Source: Pseudomonas sp. Tri1 (GTDB lineage Bacteria > Pseudomonadota > Gammaproteobacteria > Pseudomonadales > Pseudomonadaceae). From it: 64,000 nucleotides of DNA. Shown piece by piece: positions 1-9,363 of this stretch. Made by a program: the position numbers and the translations under genes. The stretch spans positions 6,612,501-6,676,500 of the forward strand of contig NZ_CP072913.1 in assembly GCF_017968885.1 (NCBI RefSeq), given 5' to 3'. The notes beneath the pieces are model-generated. The model was not told the DNA's origin. It saw only the letters and a list, made by a program, of their open reading frames with translations, and searched no databases. Positions within the stretch are counted from its first letter, which is position 1; each line of letters starts with the position of its first letter.

Positions 1-54
1 TACAACAGACCAATAGCCTGCCTAGGATGCTCGCATTCGCCAAGGAAAATCGTC

Positions 55-696
55 ATGTACAACCCTAAAGCCTTTGCCGTCGAAGACCTGCCCCAACTGC
101 AACAGATGATGGGTGACTGCCGCCTGGCCGTATTGATCACTCATGGTGAACACGGCTTGCAAGCCAGTCACTTGCCGCTGTTGCTGGACACGCAACAGGG
201 CCCCAACGGCAGCCTTTACGGGCACATGGCTCGGGCCAATCCCCAGTGGCGCGACCTGGAAGCCGGCGCCGAAGCCTTGGTGATCTTCGCCGGGGCCGAC
301 GCCTACGTCAGCCCAAGTTTCTACCCTAGCAAGGCCGAACACGGCAAAGTCGTACCGACCTGGAACTACCAGGCCGTACACGCCTACGGCACCGCCGAGG
401 TGTTCAGCGATCCTGAGCGCCTGCGCAACCTGGTCGGCGCCCTCACCGACCGCCACGAAAGCGGCCGCGCCTTGCCCTGGAGCATCGACGATGCTCCGGC
501 CGAGTACATCGACAGCATGCTCAGGGCCATCGTTGGCTTCGCCCTGCCCATCCAGCGCTTGGAAGGCAAACGCAAGCTCAGCCAGAACCGCAGCCTGGTG
601 GATGCCGCCGGGGTACGCAACGGGCTCGCCGCCAGCCCTGATCCGCAAGACCAGGCGCTTGCGTGCCTGATGCCTGAACAATCGTCGAAGGAGTGA
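55..696 (+). CDS. paiB: PaiB-type FMN-binding regulator/flavin protein
   Basis: The 213-residue protein has the split-barrel flavin-binding layout of the PaiB family. An SPSFYPSK stretch followed by VVPTWNY (about residues 82-102) is the family signature, and the C-terminal SQNRS is also typical. PaiB of Bacillus is described as a negative regulator of sporulation and protease genes; in Pseudomonas its role is not established. It is first in a run of three same-strand genes with short gaps, followed by two GNAT acetyltransferases. This recalls the paiA (acetyltransferase)-paiB pairing in Bacillus. The family call is firm and the regulatory role is by analogy. Confidence 0.85.
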   Translation: MYNPKAFAVEDLPQLQQMMGDCRLAVLITHGEHGLQASHLPLLLDTQQGPNGSLYGHMARANPQWRDLEAGAEALVIFAGADAYVSPSFYPSKAEHGKVVPTWNYQAVHAYGTAEVFSDPERLRNLVGALTDRHESGRALPWSIDDAPAEYIDSMLRAIVGFALPIQRLEGKRKLSQNRSLVDAAGVRNGLAASPDPQDQALACLMPEQSSKE

Positions 697-698
697 AC

Positions 699-1145
699 AT
701 GAGCCAACCTGAGATCCGCCTCGTCAGCGCAGACGATCACGCCGCCTGGCTGCCGTTGTGGCAAGCCTACCTGCGCTTCTACAACACCGAACTGCCGGAC
801 GCGGTCAGCCAAAGCACCTGGCAACGCTTGCTCGACGACCGCGAGCCGACCCATGCTGCCCTCGCCTGGCACGGCGACACGGCGGTGGGCCTGGTGCATT
901 TCATTTATCACCGATCGAACTGGAGCATTGAAAACTCCTGCTACCTGCAAGACCTGCTGGTAACGGAGCAATGCCGCGGCACTGGCGTCGGTCGCCAACT
1001 TATCGAATTCGTCTACCGCACTGCCAAAGCCGACGGTTGCTGCAAAGTGCACTGGTTGACCCACGAAACCAACGCGACCGCGATCCAGCTCTACGAGCGC
1101 ATCGCCGAACGCCCGGGTTACATTCAATTTCGCAAAGCCCTGTAA
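699..1145 (+). CDS. GNAT family N-acetyltransferase
   Basis: A 148-residue single-domain GNAT protein. The acetyl-CoA binding motif A is visible as RGTGVGR (about residues 92-98), after the beta4-like stretch YLQDLLV, and the late NATAIQLYERI helix is typical of the fold. The start at 699 is preferred over an in-frame GTG at 693 because AAGGAG ends five bases upstream of the ATG. It begins 2 bases after the paiB stop, so the genes are probably co-transcribed. The substrate cannot be read from the sequence. By analogy with PaiA a polyamine or other small amine is possible. Confidence 0.85.
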   Translation: MSQPEIRLVSADDHAAWLPLWQAYLRFYNTELPDAVSQSTWQRLLDDREPTHAALAWHGDTAVGLVHFIYHRSNWSIENSCYLQDLLVTEQCRGTGVGRQLIEFVYRTAKADGCCKVHWLTHETNATAIQLYERIAERPGYIQFRKAL

Positions 1146-1155
1146 GGAGCGCAGC

Positions 1156-1827
1156 ATGTCGACTTCACTCGCCGATTGGAAAGGTGTCCCGGCACCGTCT
1201 ACGCAGTTGATCGAAGGGCGTTTCATACGCCTGGAAAAACTCGATCCGGCGCGTCACGCCGACGGTCTGTGGCAAGCGCTGGAAGGTCCCGGGGCCGACC
1301 CGAAACTCTGGGATTACTTGCCCTACGGGCCCTTCAAGGATCGCGGCGCTTTCGATGCCTGGCTGGAGAATCATGCAGCCAATGTCGACCCGTATTTCTT
1401 TAGCGTGATTGATCGCGCCAACGGCCAGGTGCAGGGCATCCTCAGCCTGATGTCCATCGTGCCGGCCCAGGGCCGCATCGAGATCGGCCACGTGACCTTC
1501 GGCGCACCGATGCAGCGCTCGCCGAAAAGCACCGAGGCAATTTATCTGCTGGCCAAGGAATCTTTCGCCCTGGGTTATCGCCGTCTGGAGTGGAAATGCA
1601 ACAACGCCAATGCCCGCTCCAAATACGCCGCCGAACGGCTGGGCTTCACGTTTGAAGGGGTGTTTCGCCAGCACATGGTGGTCAAGGGGCAGAATCGTGA
1701 CACCGCGTGGTACTCGATGCTGGATTCGGAATGGCCGGCGATCGCCGCGGGCTTCGAGCGCTGGTTGAGTGAAGAGAACCAAAGCGCGGATGGGCAGGTG
1801 CTTGGGTTGGTGGAGTGTCGCTCGTAG
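1156..1827 (+). CDS. GNAT acetyltransferase, RimJ/RimL-like
   Basis: A 223-residue protein of the RimJ/RimL-type acetyltransferase branch. The N-terminal part contains RLEKLDPARHADGLW, and the C-terminal half has the characteristic NANARSKYAAERLGF helix followed by EGVFRQHMVVKG. AAGGAG lies six bases before the ATG. It starts 10 bases after the preceding acetyltransferase and probably closes the paiB transcription unit, since a REP pair follows directly. These proteins acetylate N-terminal amines or small molecules. The specific substrate is unknown. Confidence 0.85.
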   Translation: MSTSLADWKGVPAPSTQLIEGRFIRLEKLDPARHADGLWQALEGPGADPKLWDYLPYGPFKDRGAFDAWLENHAANVDPYFFSVIDRANGQVQGILSLMSIVPAQGRIEIGHVTFGAPMQRSPKSTEAIYLLAKESFALGYRRLEWKCNNANARSKYAAERLGFTFEGVFRQHMVVKGQNRDTAWYSMLDSEWPAIAAGFERWLSEENQSADGQVLGLVECRS

Positions 1828-1848
1828 GTTATCGGTGATTGGTCGTCC

Positions 1849-1947
1849 GCTATCGCGAGCAAGCTCGCTCCCACAGGGGGCCAGGGGCGGCTGCAAGATC
1901 TGCGTTCGCCGCCAACCCCTTGTGGGGCCGGGCTTGCTCGCGATGGC
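1849..1947. repeat. REP pair (REPIN-like)
   Basis: Two REP sequences in inverted orientation. The left copy contains TATCGCGAGCAAGCTCGCTC and is followed by CCACAG; the right copy is a diverged reverse complement around GGGCTTGCTCGCGATGG. They lie in the convergent gap between the acetyltransferase operon and the large minus-strand toxin-like gene, the usual position for Pseudomonas REPINs. They may also act as a transcript end. Confidence 0.85.
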
Positions 1948-1988
1948 TATTGGGCAGGCGACACATTCGTCGCCTGCCAACTGTCCAA

Positions 1989-4900
1989 TCACTCCAATTT
2001 CGGCTTCATCTCACCAAACTGCTTGAGCGAGTCAGGGGTCACGCCCCGCCGTGCGTACTGCCAGGCCCAGCCCGGTATTTGCAGATGACTTTCCAGGTAC
2101 ACGGCAAAATCCAGACGACTATGCCCCAGACGATTGGTTGGGAAGTCAAAGCTGTACAGGTATAGCTGGGCCCGACGTTGGCTGATGGAAAGCAGGTTTT
2201 GAACAATCCGATTCGCACGGGCTTCTTCCGCTCCCAGGCTGTCCCTCAGTGCCAATCCAAAATCCAGTCCAGTACGCAGCGACCCCGGTCGTCCAAGCGC
2301 CTGCCGAATAGTCGCATCGCTAAAGTGCGGCCCAATCAGGTCAAGCCAGATCTGCATGGCGTACTCGGAGGACAGACGCATAAGGTTCCCCAATAAACCC
2401 GGGGTGTTGAACAGGAGGGCCACCCGGACATTGGAAGGCAACTGCCCTGGAGGGCTGAACAGCTTTGCGACGGCAGGCACGTCTATGCTCTCGATGTTCT
2501 TCCGCGCCCCGCCCAGGAACCGCATGAACGCCGTCAGATTATCTTGATGAGTGATGATGCTTTGCAGGTTCCGATCATCGAACACCTGCATCCAGTCGAG
2601 GTCGATGCGCCCCGTACGCTCCAGTTCGCCATAACGGCTGTTTGCATACGCGGCGATGAGTTCAAAGCGCCTGTCGGTGAGCGCCGGATTACGGATCAAC
2701 CTCGCGACTTCACTCACGGGCAACATGCCCCCGAGATTGTGAATGATGACGGGGGATCTCAGGAGAATGTCGACCCGCCGCCGCAGAACAGGGAAGCGCC
2801 CAAGGGCCGTTCTGAGTAAATCAACGGTCCGCTCGACCATGTCGGCATACATGAACTCTTCGAACAGCTCAGCATCGTCATCGACGAACTTGTCCCGATC
2901 ACGCATCAACAACTCTTTTACGTCATCCAGATCATTGCGATCCACTAGATGAGCACCGTCCAGCAACTCTTCAAGCTCAGCCGCGTCCAGATGATCGTGC
3001 AGCGCCTCCTCATGCCTGACATAGCCCAGGCTATTGCGAGGGTGATGACCGAGCAACTGCCGGGCGGTGACCCCATACTCCAGCATGATATGGGCCACGT
3101 CTCTGGAAACCAGCAGGTACTTGTTGTCGAGCAGCCGGAGAATGTTCTGGTCATCGACAGGCCTCAGCAGGATGTCCTCGAACAGTCGCTGCATGGTGAC
3201 TTTTTCCTGCGCGGAAAAAGGGGCGCTGGTGTTCGCCATCAGATTGGCCGGGGACCGGGGCGACACCAGGCGGCCAACTTCCTGCAGGATCTCGGGGGGT
3301 AACTTAGTCCCTGGCGCCTCAGTGATTGCCGTCCGAATAGTCCTTTTTACCTGCAGGTCCAGGTAATCCAAGGTCGGTTGGAACAAGCGATGCGGGTTGG
3401 GCGTGCCGTAAATGATCCGGGTAAGATCGAACACCGCCGAATTGTCCAGGAGATTGACCAGCGACGGCGCACTCTCGAAGAGGGCTTGCTGGATGTCGGA
3501 GACTTGGGGCGCCACATATTGACTCAACTCCGGATGCTGATCGATATGATCGGCTGCCGCATCGCGCAGCCCCTGCATCGTGAACGTCTGCTGAGACCGC
3601 CCTTCATTCAACCCCGCCGCCAAGCCATTGAATAAGCAATCGCCATCGGCATTGATCTCCACCACGCGCTCACCCAAGACCAAACTGTAATGGTCATGAC
3701 TGGTTCGTCTCAAAACGACATCTGTGTCAGCTCTATCCGGATGCTCGGCCACCGGATAAATCGTTTCATGTTGCCCGGGGGTAAAACGCACCGACCAGGC
3801 ACGTTCCGCGGATATTTCATCAATGATCAGCAAGCTGCGGTTTTGTGGCCAGATCGCCAGACGCGTCATGATTGACGGCACCAGGTCCATGATCCGATTG
3901 TTCCAAGTGCCCGGCGTGCGTATCGAATTGGAAACAGCGGAAACCGATAGGGCAGGCTTCTTTGAAGGCCCCGGTTGGGCAGGCGTATCCGCCGGGCGTT
4001 TGCCGCCGCCCCGGCCAAATCCTACGGCGCGCCATTCGCCATTGGACATCCGCGCCACCGTACTTCTCATCACCCCGCTGGAGACGATGTTCACTCCTGA
4101 AACAGGGTCTACCAAGGTGGCTTCGGTTGCGTTCAACCTCGTATGGTCATGCACCCGGAACACGGTGCCATCGGGTTGTCGCACATAGACCGGGCGAGCA
4201 ATAACCCTGCCGGTGGCCATATCGCTGACTGTCGCGCGATAAAAGCCGCGTGCGTCCGCTGTCAGCCCTTGTATCACCGAAGTATCCGAAACGGCATAGG
4301 ATCGGTAGACCGCCGCCTCCAACGGCAGCCCGGTCAGTGCCTCGTCCTGGGTTTGGCGAGCCGTCAGCTTCCAGAAAGAGGATTGACCTCGTGGCGCAAG
4401 CGTCACGTTTCGGACCAGGCGCCAGCCTCCGTGGTTGGCCACGGTGTGCACGAATACCAGGGTTTTCAGGTTCAGCGGGATAGAACCGGTCCTGGATATC
4501 AACAGGCCGGTCTTGATGATGCTCTTGAGCATCTGGAAACCGGGGGCCAGGATCATCGTCGCCAGTTCCAGGGCAATCTCGACCGCCACCTGTCCAAACC
4601 TGCCGAGCGTTTGATAATGGACATCCAGGTTGCTATTGGAGCGGTGATCGGCATGCGCACTGTGGAAATTGACGTGCGCCCGATGAAGGGCCTCAAGCAG
4701 ATCACCGCTGAGCAACGTGCCACGGATCAGCGGGCGGCCGCCTCGCTGCCCCAGGGTACGTTTGATCTCTTCAGGATCGCTTGTGGCAATGCGCGAACGG
4801 AAATACGCCTGCCATTCCTCTCGGGGCAATAACCCTGCCACGCCATCGCTCAGGTCGGCAAACTCATGGAAGTCGTCGCCCTCGGGGCTGTCTGGAAAAT

Positions 4901-7340
4901 AAACGCCAACCGTTCCCTTGATGTCCGGCCCTTCCTGATCGGAAAAGATCAGCGGGCCATCGATGCTGAGCGCATTGCTCATCCTTCCCTGCTGCCCTCC
5001 AGCGCCTACGCTCCCCCCAAGCAGAAGACCATGGACGTGCACACGTCGCCCCAAGACCAAGGGGCGTGCCTGTGCCGTCGGCGAACGCAGGACCGCATCC
5101 AGCCAGAGCGCGAGGCGCTTGCACGGCTTCGGTGGGTTGAAGGCCGTATCGAGCACGGTGCTCTTGAACACTTCATTGCCCCTGAGCGCGGCTTCGTGAC
5201 CTTTGAATTTCATATTGGCCAGATATGCCGCTTGCCAGGCCTTCTTGTAGTCCGGCTTGTTCATCTCCTTGCTGAGCAGGGTTTGGTAGCTTGCTCCGGC
5301 ATCGATGCTCGTCACCATCCGGGCCAGTTCGCGCCCGGTCAACGTGACGAAATAACCGTTGGCCGGGTGCCGGATACGTTGGCCATCCTGATCGGCGACG
5401 TAGACCGCCTGCACTTCGCGCATTGCATTGGGGTACTGAGTCGGACGCAGGTTATCGAGCATCAACTGAGTCAAGCTGGAGATACGGGACTGCCTTGGGC
5501 TGGCACTTTTCCCGAAAGAAAACGTGACCAGGCACTTGTCCGGGTCGGGATCGATGCCGGGGTGCACCGTTTGTTGAAGGTAGTGCTTGACCTTCTGGCG
5601 GGTGAACTGCCACAGCGTCTGGATATCGCGGGCACCCAGTTCATAGGCCGCTTCCAGGACCTGTTTTTCCAAGTTGCGATAGGTCGATTGCTCCGAACCT
5701 GTTGCGCTCTTGTAAAAGTCCGGGCGGTTGTTTTCAACCAGGACTTCCTGACGGACAGTCAGCGGTCCGGTAAGCGACAACATGGGTAAATCCAGCGCAT
5801 CTTCAACATTCAGCGCAAAGGCCGCCAAAGCGACCGTCTCGTTTTGCGGAGCATTCAGATACGTTTCCAGAGCGGTGTCTTGGATCTGCAGCAGATCATC
5901 TGCCGCCACTTCAAAAACATCCCCGGATAATTCAGAGGAAATATCCCGGATCGTGCGTTGCTGCCCGTCGTAGGTAGGGCTTACTTGATTGACCAACGCC
6001 TGGAAAGAATGGAAGCGCTGTATGCCCCCTTCCAGGGAGTAGAGAAACAATGAAGGTTGATCCGTGCGTTTGATCACCATTGCAGCGGGCCATTTCTGCG
6101 CGGTCGTGCTGCCCATATCGAGCATGACGGCGTAGACATGGGGGATGGGGGCTCGCAGCAAGCGGCTTCTGTCCGCCATGCCCGGATGGGTCGTGATGAG
6201 GTCCAACAGGCGATCTTCTTCACCCTGCTGGCTTCGTTCACTTTGGGTCAACGCAATGCCTGAATCCCGATCGGCCTTGTACAGGTCGAAAAGGTGCAGG
6301 AATCGTCGGGACAACAAATGAGCGAGGGCCGCTTCAGCGGTAGACGGGGTTGAGGTCTCGAGCGAGTCGCCCCACTGCTTGTTACGGCGAAAGGCGTTGA
6401 AATCGTCACGGAACTGACGTTTCAGGCTGTCATTGGTTGTGGGTTGGGCGATATAGAAGACCGCCTCCATGGCCGCCAGGATGTTCCTGTCCACCGGGTT
6501 GGCAAATACGCTGTCCGCCTCTTCCAAGGCATCCGGGCGAGTGAAGAATCCCACGCCATCGACCGAGTAAGTGGGCGGTGTGTCCGTCGCCAGACAGCTC
6601 AATAGAACATCGGTAAAACTCTGCGAGGCGATCAATGAACGTCCGCCGACGGAATCGACGCTGAAGTGGTTCACATACCAATGATCCGGATCGATATTCT
6701 CCAGCAGTGCCGGGCGAAATCGGGTCTCGGGGATCTTTATCTTGATCCTGCCGATCAGCAGGCTCTTGAGCACCGAGTCGAACGTGGGCAGGCCGGCGAA
6801 CAAACGCGCCAGTTTCACCTGATTGCTGTCCAGCAGCGCCAACTGCCGGACTTGTTCTTTGCCACGGACACTGAGCAGATTGCCTTGGGCATCCACCTCG
6901 GTGACAACGGGCTGGCCCGTGCCCTGGTAGCCGGGGGCAATGCCCGTTTGCAACTGCTGCAAGATGTCTGGCGAAAGGGCTTTACCGTTGACCCGCAGCG
7001 ACGAGAAGTCCAGGGACATATGGCTTCGATGTGGATAAATCCAGCCCTCACGCGGCGAATGGCCGGAGGGATAGACCCGGCTTTGGTGGGCGATCAAAAA
7101 GCCTTGTGTCACGGCGTCACGCAACGGCACCGATGTGCGCTGACTGATCGCGGCCGACTCTTCGGTTTCGACCTCTTGATAAGTGACCATCACTGGCGCG
7201 TCGCCGACGAGGCCCCACTGGCCCAGCCATTGATCGGCAAAGGCATGCGGCTGAAATCGAAGACCGTTGGATAACAGGGTGAGGGGTTTCAAGGGCGCGA
7301 CAGGAGGCGCGCCATGTTCATGTTCAGAGAAGACAGTCAT
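1989..7340 (-). CDS. Giant dermonecrotic-toxin-type protein with OTU-like protease signature
   Basis: A 1783-residue protein resembling the large DUF6543/dermonecrotic-toxin-domain proteins of Pseudomonas. The N-terminal half has family-like stretches such as DPDHWYVNHF (about residues 215-225) and a second similar unit from about residue 520. A hydrophobic stretch at about 915-947 could be a membrane-insertion helix. After a Pro/Lys-rich linker (1110-1130) comes an OTU-like cysteine protease signature: DHYSLVLG with His1217, then NADGDCLFNGL with Cys1235. In ordinary OTU proteases the His follows the Cys by more than 100 residues, so this order suggests a circularly permuted OTU core. No signal peptide and no VgrG, Rhs or secretion genes are adjacent. 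Deubiquitinase-type activity in a eukaryotic host is an inference. It is monocistronic between a REP pair and a divergent spacer. Confidence 0.8.
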   Translation of the reverse strand: MTVFSEHEHGAPPVAPLKPLTLLSNGLRFQPHAFADQWLGQWGLVGDAPVMVTYQEVETEESAAISQRTSVPLRDAVTQGFLIAHQSRVYPSGHSPREGWIYPHRSHMSLDFSSLRVNGKALSPDILQQLQTGIAPGYQGTGQPVVTEVDAQGNLLSVRGKEQVRQLALLDSNQVKLARLFAGLPTFDSVLKSLLIGRIKIKIPETRFRPALLENIDPDHWYVNHFSVDSVGGRSLIASQSFTDVLLSCLATDTPPTYSVDGVGFFTRPDALEEADSVFANPVDRNILAAMEAVFYIAQPTTNDSLKRQFRDDFNAFRRNKQWGDSLETSTPSTAEAALAHLLSRRFLHLFDLYKADRDSGIALTQSERSQQGEEDRLLDLITTHPGMADRSRLLRAPIPHVYAVMLDMGSTTAQKWPAAMVIKRTDQPSLFLYSLEGGIQRFHSFQALVNQVSPTYDGQQRTIRDISSELSGDVFEVAADDLLQIQDTALETYLNAPQNETVALAAFALNVEDALDLPMLSLTGPLTVRQEVLVENNRPDFYKSATGSEQSTYRNLEKQVLEAAYELGARDIQTLWQFTRQKVKHYLQQTVHPGIDPDPDKCLVTFSFGKSASPRQSRISSLTQLMLDNLRPTQYPNAMREVQAVYVADQDGQRIRHPANGYFVTLTGRELARMVTSIDAGASYQTLLSKEMNKPDYKKAWQAAYLANMKFKGHEAALRGNEVFKSTVLDTAFNPPKPCKRLALWLDAVLRSPTAQARPLVLGRRVHVHGLLLGGSVGAGGQQGRMSNALSIDGPLIFSDQEGPDIKGTVGVYFPDSPEGDDFHEFADLSDGVAGLLPREEWQAYFRSRIATSDPEEIKRTLGQRGGRPLIRGTLLSGDLLEALHRAHVNFHSAHADHRSNSNLDVHYQTLGRFGQVAVEIALELATMILAPGFQMLKSIIKTGLLISRTGSIPLNLKTLVFVHTVANHGGWRLVRNVTLAPRGQSSFWKLTARQTQDEALTGLPLEAAVYRSYAVSDTSVIQGLTADARGFYRATVSDMATGRVIARPVYVRQPDGTVFRVHDHTRLNATEATLVDPVSGVNIVSSGVMRSTVARMSNGEWRAVGFGRGGGKRPADTPAQPGPSKKPALSVSAVSNSIRTPGTWNNRIMDLVPSIMTRLAIWPQNRSLLIIDEISAERAWSVRFTPGQHETIYPVAEHPDRADTDVVLRRTSHDHYSLVLGERVVEINADGDCLFNGLAAGLNEGRSQQTFTMQGLRDAAADHIDQHPELSQYVAPQVSDIQQALFESAPSLVNLLDNSAVFDLTRIIYGTPNPHRLFQPTLDYLDLQVKRTIRTAITEAPGTKLPPEILQEVGRLVSPRSPANLMANTSAPFSAQEKVTMQRLFEDILLRPVDDQNILRLLDNKYLLVSRDVAHIMLEYGVTARQLLGHHPRNSLGYVRHEEALHDHLDAAELEELLDGAHLVDRNDLDDVKELLMRDRDKFVDDDAELFEEFMYADMVERTVDLLRTALGRFPVLRRRVDILLRSPVIIHNLGGMLPVSEVARLIRNPALTDRRFELIAAYANSRYGELERTGRIDLDWMQVFDDRNLQSIITHQDNLTAFMRFLGGARKNIESIDVPAVAKLFSPPGQLPSNVRVALLFNTPGLLGNLMRLSSEYAMQIWLDLIGPHFSDATIRQALGRPGSLRTGLDFGLALRDSLGAEEARANRIVQNLLSISQRRAQLYLYSFDFPTNRLGHSRLDFAVYLESHLQIPGWAWQYARRGVTPDSLKQFGEMKPKLE

Positions 7341-7400
7341 TTAAGTGTCCCGGTTGTGATCAGGGCTGGGACCCTATCGCGCCGTTCGAGCTCAAATGAC

Positions 7401-7412
7401 ATACATATGTAT
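7401..7412. promoter_or_regulatory. 12-bp perfect palindrome upstream of toxin gene
   Basis: ATACATATGTAT is a perfect palindrome 61-72 bases upstream of the toxin start. It could be a regulator-binding site or form part of an AT-rich promoter. No specific regulator can be named. Confidence 0.3.
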
Positions 7413-7475
7413 AGGGGTGGCTAGAGGGCTCGGGGAAAAGCGTAAGCCAATATGTTCTGCAAATATGCAACCTGG

Positions 7476-7511
7476 TTGATCGTTCCCACGCTCCTGCGTG
7501 GGAACGATCAA
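7476..7511. repeat. Long perfect inverted repeat, likely transcript end
   Basis: A 16-base perfect stem (TTGATCGTTCCCACGC and its complement) encloses the loop TCCT. The CGTTCCCACGC..GCGTGGGAACG core is a repeat type common in Pseudomonas intergenic regions. It lies 17 bases after the stop of the minus-strand methyltransferase gene and could end that transcript, although no T-tract follows. Confidence 0.65.
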
Positions 7512-7527
7512 TTACGGCGAGCCAGGT

Positions 7528-8442
7528 TCAGATCAGCTTTTGCGCCAACACCGCAATATGCTCCGGCCCGATCCCGCAGCAGCCACCCAGATGACTGGCC
7601 CCGCGCTTGCGCCAATCCGCCGCCCACTGCAGGTACCCCGGTGGGTCGAGGTCTTCGCGCAGTGGGTCCAGGCCGTCGTTGGCCGTCGCTTCCTTCGGTT
7701 GCGGCGGGAAGGCGTTGGCGTAGGCACCGATGTGGATCTTCACCCCCAGCCGCTCGAAAGTTTCCCGCGCCGCATCGATGGCCGCGCCGATCACTTCTGG
7801 CTGGCTGCAGTTGAACAGCAGCACTTCGACACCCAGCTCGGCCGCGACCGCCGCAGCGTCCGCCACCGGTTCGCCGGAACGCAGGCGTGGCACTTCATCG
7901 GTGTCTTCATCTTTCAGGGTAAACGACAGCCAGAACGGCTTGCCGTCCTTGGGCAGCCCGGCGTGAATCGCCCGCGCTTCGACCGTCGAGCTTTGGGTCT
8001 CGGCCAGCCACAGGTCGATATGGGGCGCCAGGCCGGTCACCAACGGCGTCAGCAGTTCACTGGCGCGGGATGCGTCGAACAGATCGGGCCGATAGGAACC
8101 GAACAACGGTGGCAGCGACCCGGCGACCCGTACCGCTTTGCCTGAAGCTTGCACTGCTCGCTGCGCCAACTCCCCGGCCAGCGCGGCCAGGGCCTGGCCT
8201 TCGGCGGCAAAACGCTCTTCACCGATGTGAAACGGCACTACCGCGTAGCTGTTGCTGGTGATGACATTGGCGCCGCTGGCAATGTAGGCCGCGTGCACCG
8301 CTTCTACCGCCTGGGGCGCTTCGCTCAAGGCCAGGGCCGACCACTCGGGTTGGCGGAACGGCGCGCCACGGCGTTGCAGTTCGCGGCCCATGCCGCCATC
8401 GAGAATGACTGTCGTTGCTGAGCCCATATGCGATTCACTCAT
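7528..8442 (-). CDS. mmuM: Homocysteine S-methyltransferase family protein
   Basis: About 304 residues with the zinc and homocysteine-binding features of this family: LDGGMGREL near the N terminus, TSNSY in the first third, LFNCSQP, and GGCCGIGPEHI near the C terminus, the last two supplying the three zinc-ligand cysteines. These enzymes move a methyl group, often from S-methylmethionine, to homocysteine to form methionine. The gene is divergent from an ABC binding protein and permease across about 100 bases, which suggests that the transported compound is its methyl donor or a relative. The start is uncertain: ATG at 8442 or 8427, or GTG at 8463; none has a strong ribosome binding site. Confidence 0.85.
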   Translation of the reverse strand: MSESHMGSATTVILDGGMGRELQRRGAPFRQPEWSALALSEAPQAVEAVHAAYIASGANVITSNSYAVVPFHIGEERFAAEGQALAALAGELAQRAVQASGKAVRVAGSLPPLFGSYRPDLFDASRASELLTPLVTGLAPHIDLWLAETQSSTVEARAIHAGLPKDGKPFWLSFTLKDEDTDEVPRLRSGEPVADAAAVAAELGVEVLLFNCSQPEVIGAAIDAARETFERLGVKIHIGAYANAFPPQPKEATANDGLDPLREDLDPPGYLQWAADWRKRGASHLGGCCGIGPEHIAVLAQKLI

Positions 8443-8541
8443 AAGCTTATGAAAAATACTCACTACCGGAGTTGTTCTTATAACTATTTAATACGCAGCA
8501 ATCGGTTAACTACAACTTATTTTTCTACCCAGGGACTTCAC

Positions 8542-9363
8542 GTGAAACTACAACCATTGCTGGCCCTGGGCCTGACTCTGCTGGCCGCCTCGTCGCAAGC
8601 CTTCGCCGGCGCCACCCTGGATCGCATCGAACAGAAAAAAGAACTGGTCGGTGTGTTGATGGAAAGCTACCCGCCCTTCTCGTTCCTGAACGATCAGAAC
8701 CAGCTCGACGGTTTTGACGTCGACGTGGCCAAGGCCGTGGCGCAAAAGCTGGGCGTGAAGCTGCGCCTGGAAACCCCTTCCTGGGACGTGATCGCGGCCG
8801 GGCACTGGAGTGGGCGTTATGACATCTGCATCTGCTCCATGACGCCGAGCAAGGCACGCGCCGAAGTGTTCGATTTCCCGGTGCAGTATTACGCCTCGCC
8901 AGCGGTGATCGTGGTCAACGCCAAGGACAACAGCATCCATGGCGCCAAGGACCTGAGCGGCAAGAAAGTCGGCCTCACCAGCGCGTCCAGCTACGAGAGC
9001 TACCTGAACAAGAACCTGGTGATCGAAGGCGCCGAAGACACCCGCTTGAGCTACCCCTTCGAGAACGTGCAGATCGCTCCGTACGACACCGACAACGTGG
9101 CGTTCCAGGACCTCGGCCTGGGCACCGGCGTACGCCTGGACGCGGTGCTGACCAACCTGGTGACCGCGCAGCCGCGCCTGACCGAAGACAAACGCTTCAA
9201 GCTGGCTGGGGAGCCGCTTTATTCCGAACCGAACTCGGTGGCCATCGAGAAAGGCGACGCCCAGTGGGACAGCAAGGTGCGTGAAGTCTTTGCCCAGTTG
9301 AAACAGGACGGCACCTTGAGCAAACTCTCGCAGAAATGGATCGGCGCCGACATCACCCAATGA
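8542..9363 (+). CDS. Amino-acid-type ABC transporter substrate-binding protein
   Basis: 273 residues from a GTG start preceded by AGGGA at a good distance. A clear Sec signal peptide is seen, with a hydrophobic core LLALGLTLLAASS and likely cleavage after SQAFA. The mature protein follows the family 3 solute-binding pattern: LVGVLMESYPPFSF, then LDGFDVDVAKAVAQKLG, and YDICICSMTPSKARAEVFDF. It is periplasmic and would deliver a polar amino acid or related compound to the permease encoded next. The mmuM-like gene opposite suggests a methylated sulfur amino acid such as S-methylmethionine. That assignment is contextual. Confidence 0.85.
   Translation: MKLQPLLALGLTLLAASSQAFAGATLDRIEQKKELVGVLMESYPPFSFLNDQNQLDGFDVDVAKAVAQKLGVKLRLETPSWDVIAAGHWSGRYDICICSMTPSKARAEVFDFPVQYYASPAVIVVNAKDNSIHGAKDLSGKKVGLTSASSYESYLNKNLVIEGAEDTRLSYPFENVQIAPYDTDNVAFQDLGLGTGVRLDAVLTNLVTAQPRLTEDKRFKLAGEPLYSEPNSVAIEKGDAQWDSKVREVFAQLKQDGTLSKLSQKWIGADITQ

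Noticed and set aside
8534..8549. CACGTG-centred palindrome near the binding-protein start, considered as parS
   Set aside because: Only the inner ten bases are symmetric; it differs from parS at several positions and coincides with the start codon.
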